Of a stretch of 60,341 nucleotides of DNA, positions 52,206-60,341 are shown in pieces (within the stretch, counting starts at the first letter, position 1; each line of letters opens with the position of its first letter). The DNA is from Akkermansiaceae bacterium (GTDB taxonomy: Bacteria > Verrucomicrobiota > Verrucomicrobiia > Verrucomicrobiales > Akkermansiaceae): contig JAPKDJ010000018.1 of NCBI GenBank assembly GCA_026421245.1, positions 1 to 60,341 of the forward strand. Reading direction: 5' to 3'. Position numbers and translations under genes: made by a program. The notes under the pieces were generated by a model. The model was not told the DNA's origin, ran no database searches, and worked only from the letters and a program-made list of their open reading frames with translations.

Positions 52206-52868
52206 AGTCGATACGAGATGAATTTGACGCCATCGGTGAGCGTCAGGGTGGAACGGGTTTCACTTCTTGATCCTTCTCCAGGCTTCGTTCCAGGGATTTC
52301 CCTGCCCATGACTCATGAAGATATTGTCTTCAATCGCAAGGGGGGGTGGCCTGTGACGGAGAACAGGGTGGCAAGAATAGGCGTTTTCACAGCAAGCAGC
52401 TTGGGGTGAAGGTCGTCAATGTCATGCTTCCGAGAGCGCCTGAAGCTCGTTTTCTGCTATGATGAGCTCATTTGCTCACATTTTTAAATTATCCGGATTA
52501 TTGATCTACCGCTACGAGAGGGCTGCAAACCCTTACCATTACAGGAAAGGGGAGGTTCTGAAGGGGAGGAGATTATTTTTTTGAGAAAATTTGGAAGAAA
52601 CGCCTTGCCAGATCGCATTTTATTCCTAGAGTCGCGGCCCCCAAATCGGGGTTGGCGTATAGAAATCCTTGAGAATTCAACGTTCCAGCTCCTTTATCAG
52701 ATGATTAACTATCGGGTGCTCACCGGAAAAATGGCTCTTGCGAGGAATCTCGCTGAGTTCCCGGCGACCCTACCGGTTGAGAATCAGCGACATTTTCAAA
52801 TCCTTTTCCTCCAAGAAAAACCTCATCTTAACAAACCTGCTTAACCGCCATCCCAAAACGATCGCATT
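52206..52868. other. Leader region of the ribosomal protein operon
   Basis: No convincing gene is present; several short frames look random. The promoter of the rpsL operon must lie here. TTGAGA near 52670 with TTTATC 18 bases later is one weak candidate. I see no clear L4- or S7-type autoregulatory structure by eye. Confidence 0.4.
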
Positions 52869-53255
52869 ATGCCCACAATTAACCAGCTCGTCCGCAAAGG
52901 TCGTAAGAAAGCAGTCACGAAGTCGAAATCTCCGGCTCTGAACAACTGCCCGCAGCGTCGCGGCGTTTGTCTCCAAGTTTACACCCGCACACCAAAGAAG
53001 CCGAACTCCGCTCTCCGTAAGGTTGCCAAAATTCGTCTCACCAATGGTTATGAAGTCATCGCCTACATTGGCGGAGAAGGCCACAACCTCCAGGAGCACT
53101 CCATCGTTCTTATTCGTGGTGGTCGTGTGAAAGATCTTCCAGGTGTCCGTTACCACATCGTTCGCGGATCACTCGATACCCTCGGGGTCGATGGTCGTAA
53201 GCAGAGCCGTTCCAAATACGGTGCCAAGAAGCCCAAAGCGGGCGCTAAGAAGTAA
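52869..53255 (+). CDS. rpsL: 30S ribosomal protein S12
   Basis: 128 residues. Clear S12: [14 protein letters not shown] at the start, [38 protein letters not shown]. The lysines where streptomycin resistance arises are wild type (TPKKPNS and RVKDLPG). It is the first gene of the long ribosomal cluster. A classical Shine-Dalgarno sequence is not seen before the ATG. Confidence 0.98.
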   Translation: MPTINQLVRKGRKKAVTKSKSPALNNCPQRRGVCLQVYTRTPKKPNSALRKVAKIRLTNGYEVIAYIGGEGHNLQEHSIVLIRGGRVKDLPGVRYHIVRGSLDTLGVDGRKQSRSKYGAKKPKAGAKK

Positions 53256-53288
53256 TTTTCCTAATTTAATCTCTGACCAACCAATCCC

Positions 53289-53762
53289 ATGGCACGCAGA
53301 AAAAGAGTCTACCCAGCCAAAGTTTACAAGGATCCTAAGTTCGACAGCCAAGTTGTCGGTCGCTTGATCTCCAAGGTGATGAAAGACGGCAAGCGCTCCC
53401 TCTCCGAGCGTATCGTCTACGCCGCTATTGACCGCGCCAATGAAGGCACTGATACCATCGACCCGCTCGAGATCGTCAACCGCGCCATCGAAAACGCCAA
53501 GCCCCGCGTCGAGGTGAAGTCCCGCCGTGTCGGTGGAGCGACCTACCAGGTTCCTTTGGAAGTAGACTCCAGCCGCTCCGAATCTCTCGGCATGCGTTGG
53601 CTCATCAACTTCGCTCGTGCCAAAAAGGGCACCCCAATGCACGTCGCTCTCGCCAACGAGATCAAGGATGCTGCCAACAACACCGGCAACTCCGTCCGCA
53701 AGCGCGATGATGTTCACAAAATGGCCCAGGCAAACCGTGCCTTCGCCCACTTCCGTTTCTAA
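53289..53762 (+). CDS. rpsG: 30S ribosomal protein S7
   Basis: 157 residues: [18 protein letters not shown], then [33 protein letters not shown] and the C-terminal NRAFAHFRF. It binds the 3' major domain of 16S rRNA and lies 33 bases after rpsL. Confidence 0.98.
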   Translation: MARRKRVYPAKVYKDPKFDSQVVGRLISKVMKDGKRSLSERIVYAAIDRANEGTDTIDPLEIVNRAIENAKPRVEVKSRRVGGATYQVPLEVDSSRSESLGMRWLINFARAKKGTPMHVALANEIKDAANNTGNSVRKRDDVHKMAQANRAFAHFRF

Positions 53763-53800
53763 TTTCCCTTTCTGTTTCAAAGAATCTCTTTCCCGTTAGT

Positions 53801-55960
53801 ATGAGCAAAGTCGTAACAGCCCCAACACGTTCCGTTCCTCTCGAGAGGACACGGAACATTGGGATTGCTGCGCACATCGATGCCGGTAAGACCACGCTCA
53901 CCGAGCGGATTCTTTTCTACACTGGAATGATCCACCGTATTGGTGAGGTGCACGATGGTGCCACCACCACCGATCATATGGAGCAGGAGCGCGAGCGAGG
54001 AATTACCATTACCTCTGCCGCCGTCACCTGTGAGTGGATGCAACAAAAAGAGGAAGGCGTTTCCAAACTCTTTATCGGTGACAATCAGCGTATCAATATC
54101 ATTGATACTCCGGGTCACGTTGACTTCACTGCCGAAGTAGAAAGATCGCTCCGTGTTTTGGACGGGGCGATTGTTGTTTTCTGCGGTGTCGCCGGCGTCC
54201 AGCCTCAATCTGAGACCGTCTGGCGCCAAGCCACGACCTACGACGTTCCACGCATCGTCTTCGTCAATAAGATGGACCGCGTAGGCGCTGACTTCGATGC
54301 GGCTGTCAAAGAAGTTCAGGAAAAGCTCGGTGCTCGCACCGTTCGCATTCTCATTCCAATCGGCTCCGAAGAGAATCTTCGTGGCCAGATTGACGTTCTT
54401 AATAAGAAGGCGGTCCTCTACAAAGACGACGACATTCTTGGTTCCACCTACGACATTGCTGATCTTGACGATGCACAGCTTGCTCTTGCCGAGGAAGCCT
54501 ACGCCGAGCTTCTTGAATCCGTCGCTGATGTTGACGAGCAGATCGGAGAAAAGTTCCTCATGGAGGAGCTCATCACTGTCGCTGAACTCAAGGCCGGTCT
54601 TCGTCGTGCGACGATCGCCAACGAGCTGGTCCCCATCGCTGGTGGCTCCGCTTTCAAAAATAAAGGAGTTCAGTATCTTCTCGACGCTGTTGTCGATTAT
54701 CTTCCAAGTCCTCTCGAAATCCCTGCTGCCGAGGGAATCGACCCGAAAGACGAGAGCAAGACCATCAAGGTGAAAACCTCCGATGATGAAAAATTCTGTG
54801 CCCTCGCTTTCAAACTCTGGGCCGACAAGTATTTCGGAAAACTCATCTTTTTCCGCGTCTACAGCGGCACCGTCTCCAAGGGAGACATGGTCTATAATCC
54901 ACGCACTCAGCAAAAAGAGCGCGTGGGTCGTTTGATTCAGGTGCAAGCCGATAAGCACGAGGAAATCGAGACCTGCTTCGCCGGCGACATCGCCGCACTC
55001 GTGGGTCTCAAAAATGTCCAAACGGGCGACACTCTTTCTCATCAACAGGCAGGAGTTCTTCTCGAGCCTCCCAGCTTTCCCGAGCCCGTCATCTCGATGG
55101 CTGTCGAGCCTCGCACCAAAGCCGACTCTGACAAGATGGTCATTGGCCTCGACCGCCTCTCCGACGAAGATCCCACCTTTGTGGTCAAGACTGACAAAGA
55201 GACCGGACAAACAATTATCGCCGGAATGGGTGAGCTTCACCTGGAGGTCATCATTGACCGCCTCAAACGTGAGTTCGGTGTTCAAGCCAATGTCGGGAAG
55301 CCCCAGATCGCCTACCGCGAGACCGTAACCGCCGCCGCCAAGGGGGAAGGCAAGTTCATCCGCGACGGTGCCATGGCTGGCAAGGCTGTCTATGGTCATG
55401 TGATTCTCGAGATTTCTCCCAATAAACAAGGGGAGGGTGTCACCACTGAAGACAACGTTTCCGCTAGTGCTTTCCCGAAGGAGTATATGCCCGCTGTCAT
55501 GAAAGGCATCGAGGAAGCCCTCACAAATGGACTCGTCGCAGGATTCCCCGTGGTCGACGTTCACGCCAATGTCCTCGGTGGATCCTTCCACGAAGTCGAT
55601 TCAAACGACAACTCTTTCAAGATTGCGGCTATCTTCGCGATCAAAGAGGCCATGAAAAAAGCCTCACCCGTTCTTCTCGAGCCTATCATGGATGTCGAAA
55701 TCGCGACACCCGATGAGTTCCAGGGAGATATCATGGGCGACCTTAACCGCCGGCGTGGTCAGATCCAAGAGATCGTGACCAAAGGCCCAGTCGCCAATGT
55801 CTCCGCTAACGTCCCGCTTTCCGAAATGTTCGGATATTCCACGGACGTCCGCACCCTTTCTTCCGGTCGCGCTTCCTACTCCATGGAGCCTCAGTGCTTC
55901 GAGGAAGTCCCTCGTAACATCGTAGATAAACTCGTCGCCGAGCGCGGTGGCGGTTACTAA
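53801..55960 (+). CDS. fusA: Elongation factor G
   Basis: 719 residues, slightly longer than usual. GTPase motifs: G1 AHIDAGKTT, switch [11 protein letters not shown]4 NKMD. Domain IV has the [14 protein letters not shown] region and the end holds [20 protein letters not shown]. It drives translocation on the ribosome. It follows rpsG by 38 bases in the standard str order; tuf does not follow, and rpsJ comes directly next. The long antisense frame opposite this gene is a shadow. Confidence 0.98.
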   Translation: MSKVVTAPTRSVPLERTRNIGIAAHIDAGKTTLTERILFYTGMIHRIGEVHDGATTTDHMEQERERGITITSAAVTCEWMQQKEEGVSKLFIGDNQRINIIDTPGHVDFTAEVERSLRVLDGAIVVFCGVAGVQPQSETVWRQATTYDVPRIVFVNKMDRVGADFDAAVKEVQEKLGARTVRILIPIGSEENLRGQIDVLNKKAVLYKDDDILGSTYDIADLDDAQLALAEEAYAELLESVADVDEQIGEKFLMEELITVAELKAGLRRATIANELVPIAGGSAFKNKGVQYLLDAVVDYLPSPLEIPAAEGIDPKDESKTIKVKTSDDEKFCALAFKLWADKYFGKLIFFRVYSGTVSKGDMVYNPRTQQKERVGRLIQVQADKHEEIETCFAGDIAALVGLKNVQTGDTLSHQQAGVLLEPPSFPEPVISMAVEPRTKADSDKMVIGLDRLSDEDPTFVVKTDKETGQTIIAGMGELHLEVIIDRLKREFGVQANVGKPQIAYRETVTAAAKGEGKFIRDGAMAGKAVYGHVILEISPNKQGEGVTTEDNVSASAFPKEYMPAVMKGIEEALTNGLVAGFPVVDVHANVLGGSFHEVDSNDNSFKIAAIFAIKEAMKKASPVLLEPIMDVEIATPDEFQGDIMGDLNRRRGQIQEIVTKGPVANVSANVPLSEMFGYSTDVRTLSSGRASYSMEPQCFEEVPRNIVDKLVAERGGGY

Positions 55961-55994
55961 AAACACCAATCATCCCACCAGATACCTTTCCATC

Positions 55995-56300
55995 ATGAAT
56001 CAGAAAATCCGCATCCGCCTTCGCGCATTTGACCACCGGGCCATCGACCGCTCCACTGTCGAGATCGTTGAGACCGCCAAGCGCACTGGAGCCAAAGTCG
56101 CCGGCCCTGTCCCTCTGCCCACTCGGATTGAGAAGTTCTCTGTCAACAGCTCGGTGCACGTGAACAAGAAAGCTGCCGATCAGTTCGAGGTTCGCACACA
56201 TAAGCGTCTCCTAGACATCGTTGACCCCACCGCCCGCACTGTGGACGAGCTCAAAAAGCTCAACCTCCCCGCTGGTGTTGACATTCAGATCCACATTTAA
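55995..56300 (+). CDS. rpsJ: 30S ribosomal protein S10
   Basis: 101 residues from the ATG at 55995: [43 protein letters not shown] and the end IQIHI. It joins the str and S10 clusters, 34 bases after fusA. Confidence 0.98.
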   Translation: MNQKIRIRLRAFDHRAIDRSTVEIVETAKRTGAKVAGPVPLPTRIEKFSVNSSVHVNKKAADQFEVRTHKRLLDIVDPTARTVDELKKLNLPAGVDIQIHI

Positions 56301-56342
56301 TTTCCCTTTTAACTTAATCTTTCCACTACGGAACCCAGACCC

Positions 56343-56996
56343 ATGTCACTCGGAATCCTCGGTAAAAAAGTCGGTATGACCCGCGTCTTTGACGTAGAGG
56401 CAGGCTGTATGATCCCCGTCACTGTCGTCGACGTGAACGGAAACGAATTTCTCCAGGTGAAGACCTCGGAGAAGGACGGCTACTCCGCCATTCAGGTCGC
56501 CTATGACGACCAGAAGGAGAAGCGCCTCAATCTCCCTGATCGCACTCACCAAGCCAAGCAAGGTGCCACCGGCGCCAAGAAGCGAGTGCAGGAATTCCGC
56601 TTCGCCAGCGATGCCGACCTTCCCAACAAGGAAGAAGGCCATCCCGGCGCTGCTCTTTTCGAAGACGGCCAGTGGGTTGATGTCATCGGCACCACCAAGG
56701 GTAAGGGCTTCCAGGGTAACGTGAAGCGCCACGGCCACAACGGTCAGCCAGACGGTCACGGTCACATGATGCACCGCAGAACTGGTGCCATTGGTGCTGG
56801 CTCGACTCCCGCCCGCGTCTGGAAAAACCAGAAGATGCCCGGACACGATGGTGTCGTGAAGCGCACCACTCAGAATCTCAAAATCGTCCAAGTCCGCACT
56901 GAAGATGGAGTCCTCCTAATCTCCGGCGCAGTTCCAGGACACAATGGTGCTTATGTCACCGTCCGCCCGGCTCTCAAAAAGACAGCCGTCAAGTAA
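56343..56996 (+). CDS. rplC: 50S ribosomal protein L3
   Basis: 217 residues: MSLGILGKKVGMTRVFD at the start, then GTTKGKGFQGNVKRHG, GHMMHRRTGAIGAGSTP, MPGHDGVVKRTTQNLKI. L3 helps start assembly of the large subunit near the peptidyl transferase centre. It lies 42 bases after rpsJ. Confidence 0.98.
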   Translation: MSLGILGKKVGMTRVFDVEAGCMIPVTVVDVNGNEFLQVKTSEKDGYSAIQVAYDDQKEKRLNLPDRTHQAKQGATGAKKRVQEFRFASDADLPNKEEGHPGAALFEDGQWVDVIGTTKGKGFQGNVKRHGHNGQPDGHGHMMHRRTGAIGAGSTPARVWKNQKMPGHDGVVKRTTQNLKIVQVRTEDGVLLISGAVPGHNGAYVTVRPALKKTAVK

Positions 56997-57022
56997 ATCC
57001 AAGTTTAGAAAGAACCTGATCC

Positions 57023-57628
57023 ATGTCAGCATTCACAATTCAAGACGCCGAAAAAGCCAATATTCAGCTCATCGCTGATGGTTCCAAGGGTAGCCAGGCT
57101 GTGCACGACCTCGTCGTTGCCTATCAAGCCAACCGCCGCTCCGGAACTGCCCAGACCAAGACCCGTGGCGAAGTCCGCGGAACTGGTAAGAAGATGTATC
57201 GCCAGAAAGGCACCGGTAACGCCCGTCACGGCGATCGCAAAGCCCCGCTTTTCGTCGGTGGGGGCGTCGCCTTCGGACCTCGCAATCGTTCCTACGCCAA
57301 GACCGTCCCTAAGAAGGTGCGCACTCTCGCTCTCCAGCGTGTCCTCGGTGAAAAGATCAACGCCGAATTAGTTCTCAATGTGAGTTCCTTTGAAGTCGCC
57401 TCCGCGAAGACCAAGGATTTCTCCAAGGCCGTCCGCGACCTGACCGACGCCAGTAAAGTGATCATCATTGGTAAGTCCTTCACCGAAGAAACTTACCGTG
57501 CCGAGCGCAACCTGACCTGGGTCCTTCTTCAGACCGCTGAAAACGTCAACATAGAAGAGCTTCTCTTCTGGGACGTCGTCATCATCGTCGATGACGCCCT
57601 TGAAACCCTCGCCAAGCGCACCGCCTAA
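57023..57628 (+). CDS. rplD: 50S ribosomal protein L4
   Basis: 201 residues: a core with [31 protein letters not shown], then [17 protein letters not shown] for the loop that lines the exit tunnel, and the ending [15 protein letters not shown]. In enteric bacteria L4 represses the S10 operon; I cannot tell if that holds here. Confidence 0.97.
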   Translation: MSAFTIQDAEKANIQLIADGSKGSQAVHDLVVAYQANRRSGTAQTKTRGEVRGTGKKMYRQKGTGNARHGDRKAPLFVGGGVAFGPRNRSYAKTVPKKVRTLALQRVLGEKINAELVLNVSSFEVASAKTKDFSKAVRDLTDASKVIIIGKSFTEETYRAERNLTWVLLQTAENVNIEELLFWDVVIIVDDALETLAKRTA

Positions 57629-57641
57629 ACCTCAGCAAGCC

Positions 57642-57926
57642 ATGAGAGATATTTACACAATCATCGATACCGTCCGCATGTCTGAGAAGGCTGCCCTTCT
57701 TCAGGAGAACGAGAACACCTACACATTCAAGGTCGATCGTCGCGCCAACAAAATCGAGATCAAAAACGCGGTCGAGAAGTTCTTTAAAGTGAAAGTTCTT
57801 GCTGTCCGCACCCTCAACTACGCCGGTAAGGCCAAGCGCCGTCGCCGCGCTGATGCCGGACGCACCGCCGCCTGGAAGAAAGCAATCGTCCGTCTCAAGG
57901 ATGGTGATTCCCTCGACCTCCTCTAA
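57642..57926 (+). CDS. rplW: 50S ribosomal protein L23
   Basis: 94 residues from the ATG at 57642; the frame continues upstream into rplD without L23 similarity. TYTFKVDRRANKIEIKNAVEKFF and VKVLAVRTLNYAGK are characteristic. L23 sits at the tunnel exit and binds trigger factor and SRP. Confidence 0.96.
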   Translation: MRDIYTIIDTVRMSEKAALLQENENTYTFKVDRRANKIEIKNAVEKFFKVKVLAVRTLNYAGKAKRRRRADAGRTAAWKKAIVRLKDGDSLDLL

Positions 57927-57966
57927 TTCCATTTTTTCGTAACCTCACTCAGAAAGGATCATTCCA

Positions 57967-58809
57967 ATGCCTCTGAAAAGTTTTAAACCCGTCACTCCCG
58001 CGAATCGCTACAAGATGCTTCCGGGTTTCGACGAAATCACCAAGTCCAAGCCTGAAAAAAGCCTCCTCGAAGTTAAAAAACGCTCCGGTGGTCGCAACAA
58101 TCAGGGCCGTATCACCATGCGCCACATCGGCGGTGGTCATAAGAAGAAGTATCGTCTCATCGACTTTAAAAGGACCAAGCGTGACGAAGTCGCAACCGTT
58201 ATCGGGATCGAGTATGATCCCAACCGGACCTGCCGCATTGCTCTTCTTGAGTATGCCGATGGAACCAAGTCCTACATCCTTGCCCCGTCCGGTCTCACCG
58301 ATGGCGCCAAGGTTTCCTCCGGGGAAAATGTCGAGCCTACTGTCGGTAATGCAATGCCGCTGAAAAGCGTTCCTCTCGGAACTGCCATTCACAACATTGA
58401 GATTCGCCCAGGCTCAGGAGGTAAGATCGCTCGTGCTGCTGGTCAGCAAGCCATCCTTGCTTCTCGTGACGAAGGATACGCCTTCATCAAGATGCCTTCC
58501 GGTGAGATCCGCAAGTTTCACGAGGAGTCCTACGCAACCATCGGAACCGTCGGGAACCGGGACCACATGAAGGAGGTTTCCGGTAAGGCCGGTCGTACTC
58601 GCTGGCAGGGCAAGCGTCCTTCCGTTCGTGGAATGTGCATGAACCCCGTCGATCACCCCAACGGTGGTGGTGAGGGTAAGTCCAAGTCCGGTGGTGGTCG
58701 TCAACACCTCAAGTCTCCCTGGGGACACACCAAAGGTCAGAAAACCCGTCGCAAGCATAAGAACAACACCTTTATCGTTGAGGACCGTCGTAAGGCCAAG
58801 CGTAGGTAA
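57967..58809 (+). CDS. rplB: 50S ribosomal protein L2
   Basis: 280 residues: [43 protein letters not shown], the peptidyl-transferase-side segment [17 protein letters not shown] with the conserved His, and a basic tail. A GAAAGGA before the ATG is one of the few ribosome binding-like sequences in the operon. Confidence 0.98.
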   Translation: MPLKSFKPVTPANRYKMLPGFDEITKSKPEKSLLEVKKRSGGRNNQGRITMRHIGGGHKKKYRLIDFKRTKRDEVATVIGIEYDPNRTCRIALLEYADGTKSYILAPSGLTDGAKVSSGENVEPTVGNAMPLKSVPLGTAIHNIEIRPGSGGKIARAAGQQAILASRDEGYAFIKMPSGEIRKFHEESYATIGTVGNRDHMKEVSGKAGRTRWQGKRPSVRGMCMNPVDHPNGGGEGKSKSGGGRQHLKSPWGHTKGQKTRRKHKNNTFIVEDRRKAKRR

Positions 58810-58844
58810 ATTCTAATCTACAAGTCACTTCACCAAATTTTATT

Positions 58845-59114
58845 ATGGCACGTTCATTGAAAAAAGGCCCCTACGTTGATCAAAAGCTTCTCGCTAAGAT
58901 CGACGCGGCGGTCGAGTCTGGCAACAAGAAGCCCATCAAGACTTGGAGCCGTCGCTCCATGATCACTCCTGACTTTGTCGGGCACACCTTCGCCGTTCAC
59001 AACGGTAAAACCTTCATCCCTGTTTTCGTTTCCGAAAACATGGTGGGCCACAAGTTGGGTGAGTTTTCTCCCACCCGCATCTTCAAGGCTCACGGCGGTA
59101 TCGGTAAGAAGTAA
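58845..59114 (+). CDS. rpsS: 30S ribosomal protein S19
   Basis: 89 residues: [18 protein letters not shown], then [22 protein letters not shown] and [13 protein letters not shown]. It pairs with S13 in the head of the small subunit. The gene that follows it is not rplV as usual but a secreted protein, 23 bases away. Confidence 0.98.
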   Translation: MARSLKKGPYVDQKLLAKIDAAVESGNKKPIKTWSRRSMITPDFVGHTFAVHNGKTFIPVFVSENMVGHKLGEFSPTRIFKAHGGIGKK

Positions 59115-59137
59115 TTTCCTTTCGTAGAATCTTCGTC

Positions 59138-59848
59138 ATGCGTTTTCCATTCACCAAATCCCTCATCACCGGAGTAATACTCTGCGGTGCTGTGATGGCT
59201 GGTGCGCAGGAAACGCCAATGGAAAAGCTCGAGCGTGAGAATCGCCAACTGAAACTTCAGTTGGAGAATGTCAACAAGAGCTTGGCCGCTGCTCTCGAAA
59301 GGGAGGACATCAAGACGAAGGCTCTCAAGGAAATCAAGGAGCACCTCGCACTCTTCGGAAAAGACTTTTTCGAAGGTGGCGATACCAAGCTCCGCCACGC
59401 CGTCACCGATTATCAGATCGCCCGCGAAAGTCTTGTGAATCTTGAGACCGCCGTTGGCAATCTTCTGCCACTTATCCAAAACTACCTCCGCACCGCGGTT
59501 GCTTCGGATCCTGAGGCCCGCAAGGCGGTAGAAGTTAAAATCCGAAAACTCGAAGTCGCATTGGGCCAGCGCCAGCAGCCCAAGCGCAAAGTCGAACAGG
59601 GGACCGCCCTGGAAGCACGCATTGTTACGATTGACTCCAATACCGGAGCTGTCGTAGTAAACGCCGGCTCCGATGCGGAACTTAATGTCGGCATGCGGTT
59701 CCGCATCGAGCGTTCCGGATCCCACATTGGTGACGCTGTCGTCGCCGTCACTAGGCCCAATGTTAGTGGCCTCTTGATGCAATCACTCATAAATCCTGAA
59801 GTCCCGGTTCAACCCGGTGACTTCGCCAAAGTCATTACTCTAAATTAA
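59138..59848 (+). CDS. Secreted coiled-coil protein inside the S10 operon
   Basis: 236 residues with a signal peptide (about 1-23, ending GAVMAGAQ). A long coiled coil follows (KLERENRQLKLQLENVNKSL and on, about 28-75). The second half, after a basic linker (QQPKRKVEQG), is a small beta domain (ALEARIVTIDSNTGAVVVNAG, VGMRFRIERSG, VQPGDFAKV) that resembles the SH3-like C-terminal domains of envelope proteins. It lies 23 bases after rpsS and 11 before rplV, in the same direction, so it must be co-transcribed with them. I know no such gene in the S10 operon of model bacteria. It may be an envelope or adaptor protein; function unknown. Confidence 0.85.
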   Translation: MRFPFTKSLITGVILCGAVMAGAQETPMEKLERENRQLKLQLENVNKSLAAALEREDIKTKALKEIKEHLALFGKDFFEGGDTKLRHAVTDYQIARESLVNLETAVGNLLPLIQNYLRTAVASDPEARKAVEVKIRKLEVALGQRQQPKRKVEQGTALEARIVTIDSNTGAVVVNAGSDAELNVGMRFRIERSGSHIGDAVVAVTRPNVSGLLMQSLINPEVPVQPGDFAKVITLN

Positions 59849-59859
59849 CCGACAAACTG

Positions 59860-60341
59860 ATGTTAGTTCGTTCGACCACCAAATACGCTCGGATTTCTCC
59901 GAAGAAAGCACGCCACGTTGTTCGTGAAATTCAGGGACTTGCTGTCTCTGATGCCCTCGACGCCTTGACCTATACGCCCAAGAAATCCGCTCACCTCATT
60001 GGTAAGACGCTTAAGAGCGCCATCGCCAATGCCGAGAACAACCACGAGCTCTCTGCTGACGAACTGATCGTCAAGGAAGCAACCGTCGGAGAGGGACCCA
60101 CTCTCAAGCGTTTCAAGCCACGTGCCCGCGGATCTGCAGGTGCCATTCGTAAGCGCACCTGCCACATCTTCATCACCTTGACCGACGAGTTTGAGGCTCC
60201 TGAAGAGAAACAGCGTTCCGGAAAGCCCAAGAAACGCGACACCATTAAATCCCTCTTCGGAGGCAAGGCCAAGCCTGCTGCAAAGAAGGAGGAAGAAGCA
60301 CCCGCTGAAGAGGCACCTGCTGAAGAAGCACCCGCTGAAGA
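59860..60341 (+). CDS. rplV: 50S ribosomal protein L22 with acidic tail, 3'-partial
   Basis: About 160 codons are present and the frame runs off the window. The core is normal L22: KYARISPKKARHVVREIQG, SAIANAENNHELSADEL, and the tunnel loop RFKPRARGSAGAIRKRTCHIF. L22 normally ends about 110 residues in. Here a tail follows, with a basic part and then a repeated E-E-A-P-A unit (at least three copies) at the window edge. The complete length is unknown. Confidence 0.96.
   Translation, partial: MLVRSTTKYARISPKKARHVVREIQGLAVSDALDALTYTPKKSAHLIGKTLKSAIANAENNHELSADELIVKEATVGEGPTLKRFKPRARGSAGAIRKRTCHIFITLTDEFEAPEEKQRSGKPKKRDTIKSLFGGKAKPAAKKEEEAPAEEAPAEEAPAE

Noticed and set aside
53777..55591. 604-codon open frame on the minus strand opposite fusA
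   Set aside because: It is a mirror of fusA codon use. It has no recognisable domain and fusA is certain.
1..60341. tRNA, rRNA or CRISPR elements
   Set aside because: No cloverleaf core, no rRNA-like sequence and no regularly spaced repeats were seen by eye. A tRNAscan run would be more reliable, above all for tRNA-Sec.

Overview
This window looks like a chromosomal segment of a bacterium of the Planctomycetes-Verrucomicrobia-Chlamydiae group, most likely Verrucomicrobiota. The basis is family content, not a database match: a PEP-CTERM protein, DUF1501 and DUF1549/DUF1553 proteins, a planctomycete-type cytochrome domain fragment, an ASPIC/UnbV-redoxin-TPR protein, two adjacent sulfatases, a PL10-type pectate lyase and a MurC-MurB fusion. 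I saw no tRNA or rRNA gene, CRISPR array or prophage.

Layout. 1-4.4 kb: a redoxin/TPR protein and two related secreted proteins. 4.6-11.3 kb: pgk and tpiA, separated by a GbsR-type regulator with a DCC-family oxidoreductase and a small membrane protein; tpiA leads a tight run with a chorismate-binding enzyme, an unknown protein and a GNAT acetyltransferase. 11.5-20.3 kb: a TlpA-like protein whose frame contains a UGA at the first cysteine position of its W-x-G-P-C motif, a Ski2-like helicase, a pectate lyase, feoA-feoB plus a Cys-rich FeoB partner, and an acetylornithine-type aminotransferase. 20.5-31 kb: murG, murC-murB, two sulfatases (one fused to a PQQ-type propeller) and mutS. 31-46.5 kb: DUF1501/DUF1549 pair, queE, dapA, a lone nuoA, ruvA, serB, an L,D-transpeptidase, bioB, a possible caspase-fold protein, a patB-type lyase and plsX. 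46.5-52.2 kb: rpmF, a YceD-type gene, aat, an SGNH/MBOAT acetylation pair, a phosphoglycolate phosphatase and a cytochrome b562-like protein. 52.9 kb to the end: rpsL-rpsG-fusA-rpsJ-rplC-rplD-rplW-rplB-rpsS-(secreted coiled-coil gene)-rplV, all on the plus strand.

The strongest signal is the probable selenoprotein at 11528-12586. The full frame encodes a TlpA/thioredoxin-like protein only if the UGA at 11843-11845 is read through; it would then carry U-G-P-C. A hairpin with a GGUC apical loop begins its loop 31 bases after the UGA, which fits a bacterial SECIS element. A second notable signal is a pair of near-identical inverted repeats just upstream of the GbsR-type gene and the DCC gene, probably the regulator's own operators. 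A third is the secreted coiled-coil gene inside the S10 ribosomal operon.

The window also holds several gene remnants: a truncated planctomycete cytochrome domain, the tail of a TIGR01777-type epimerase, the tail of an EamA transporter, the C-terminal half of a GNAT enzyme, an IS3-family transposase piece with a lost catalytic Asp, and a small HTH gene with an in-frame stop. This points to ongoing gene decay between conserved housekeeping blocks.
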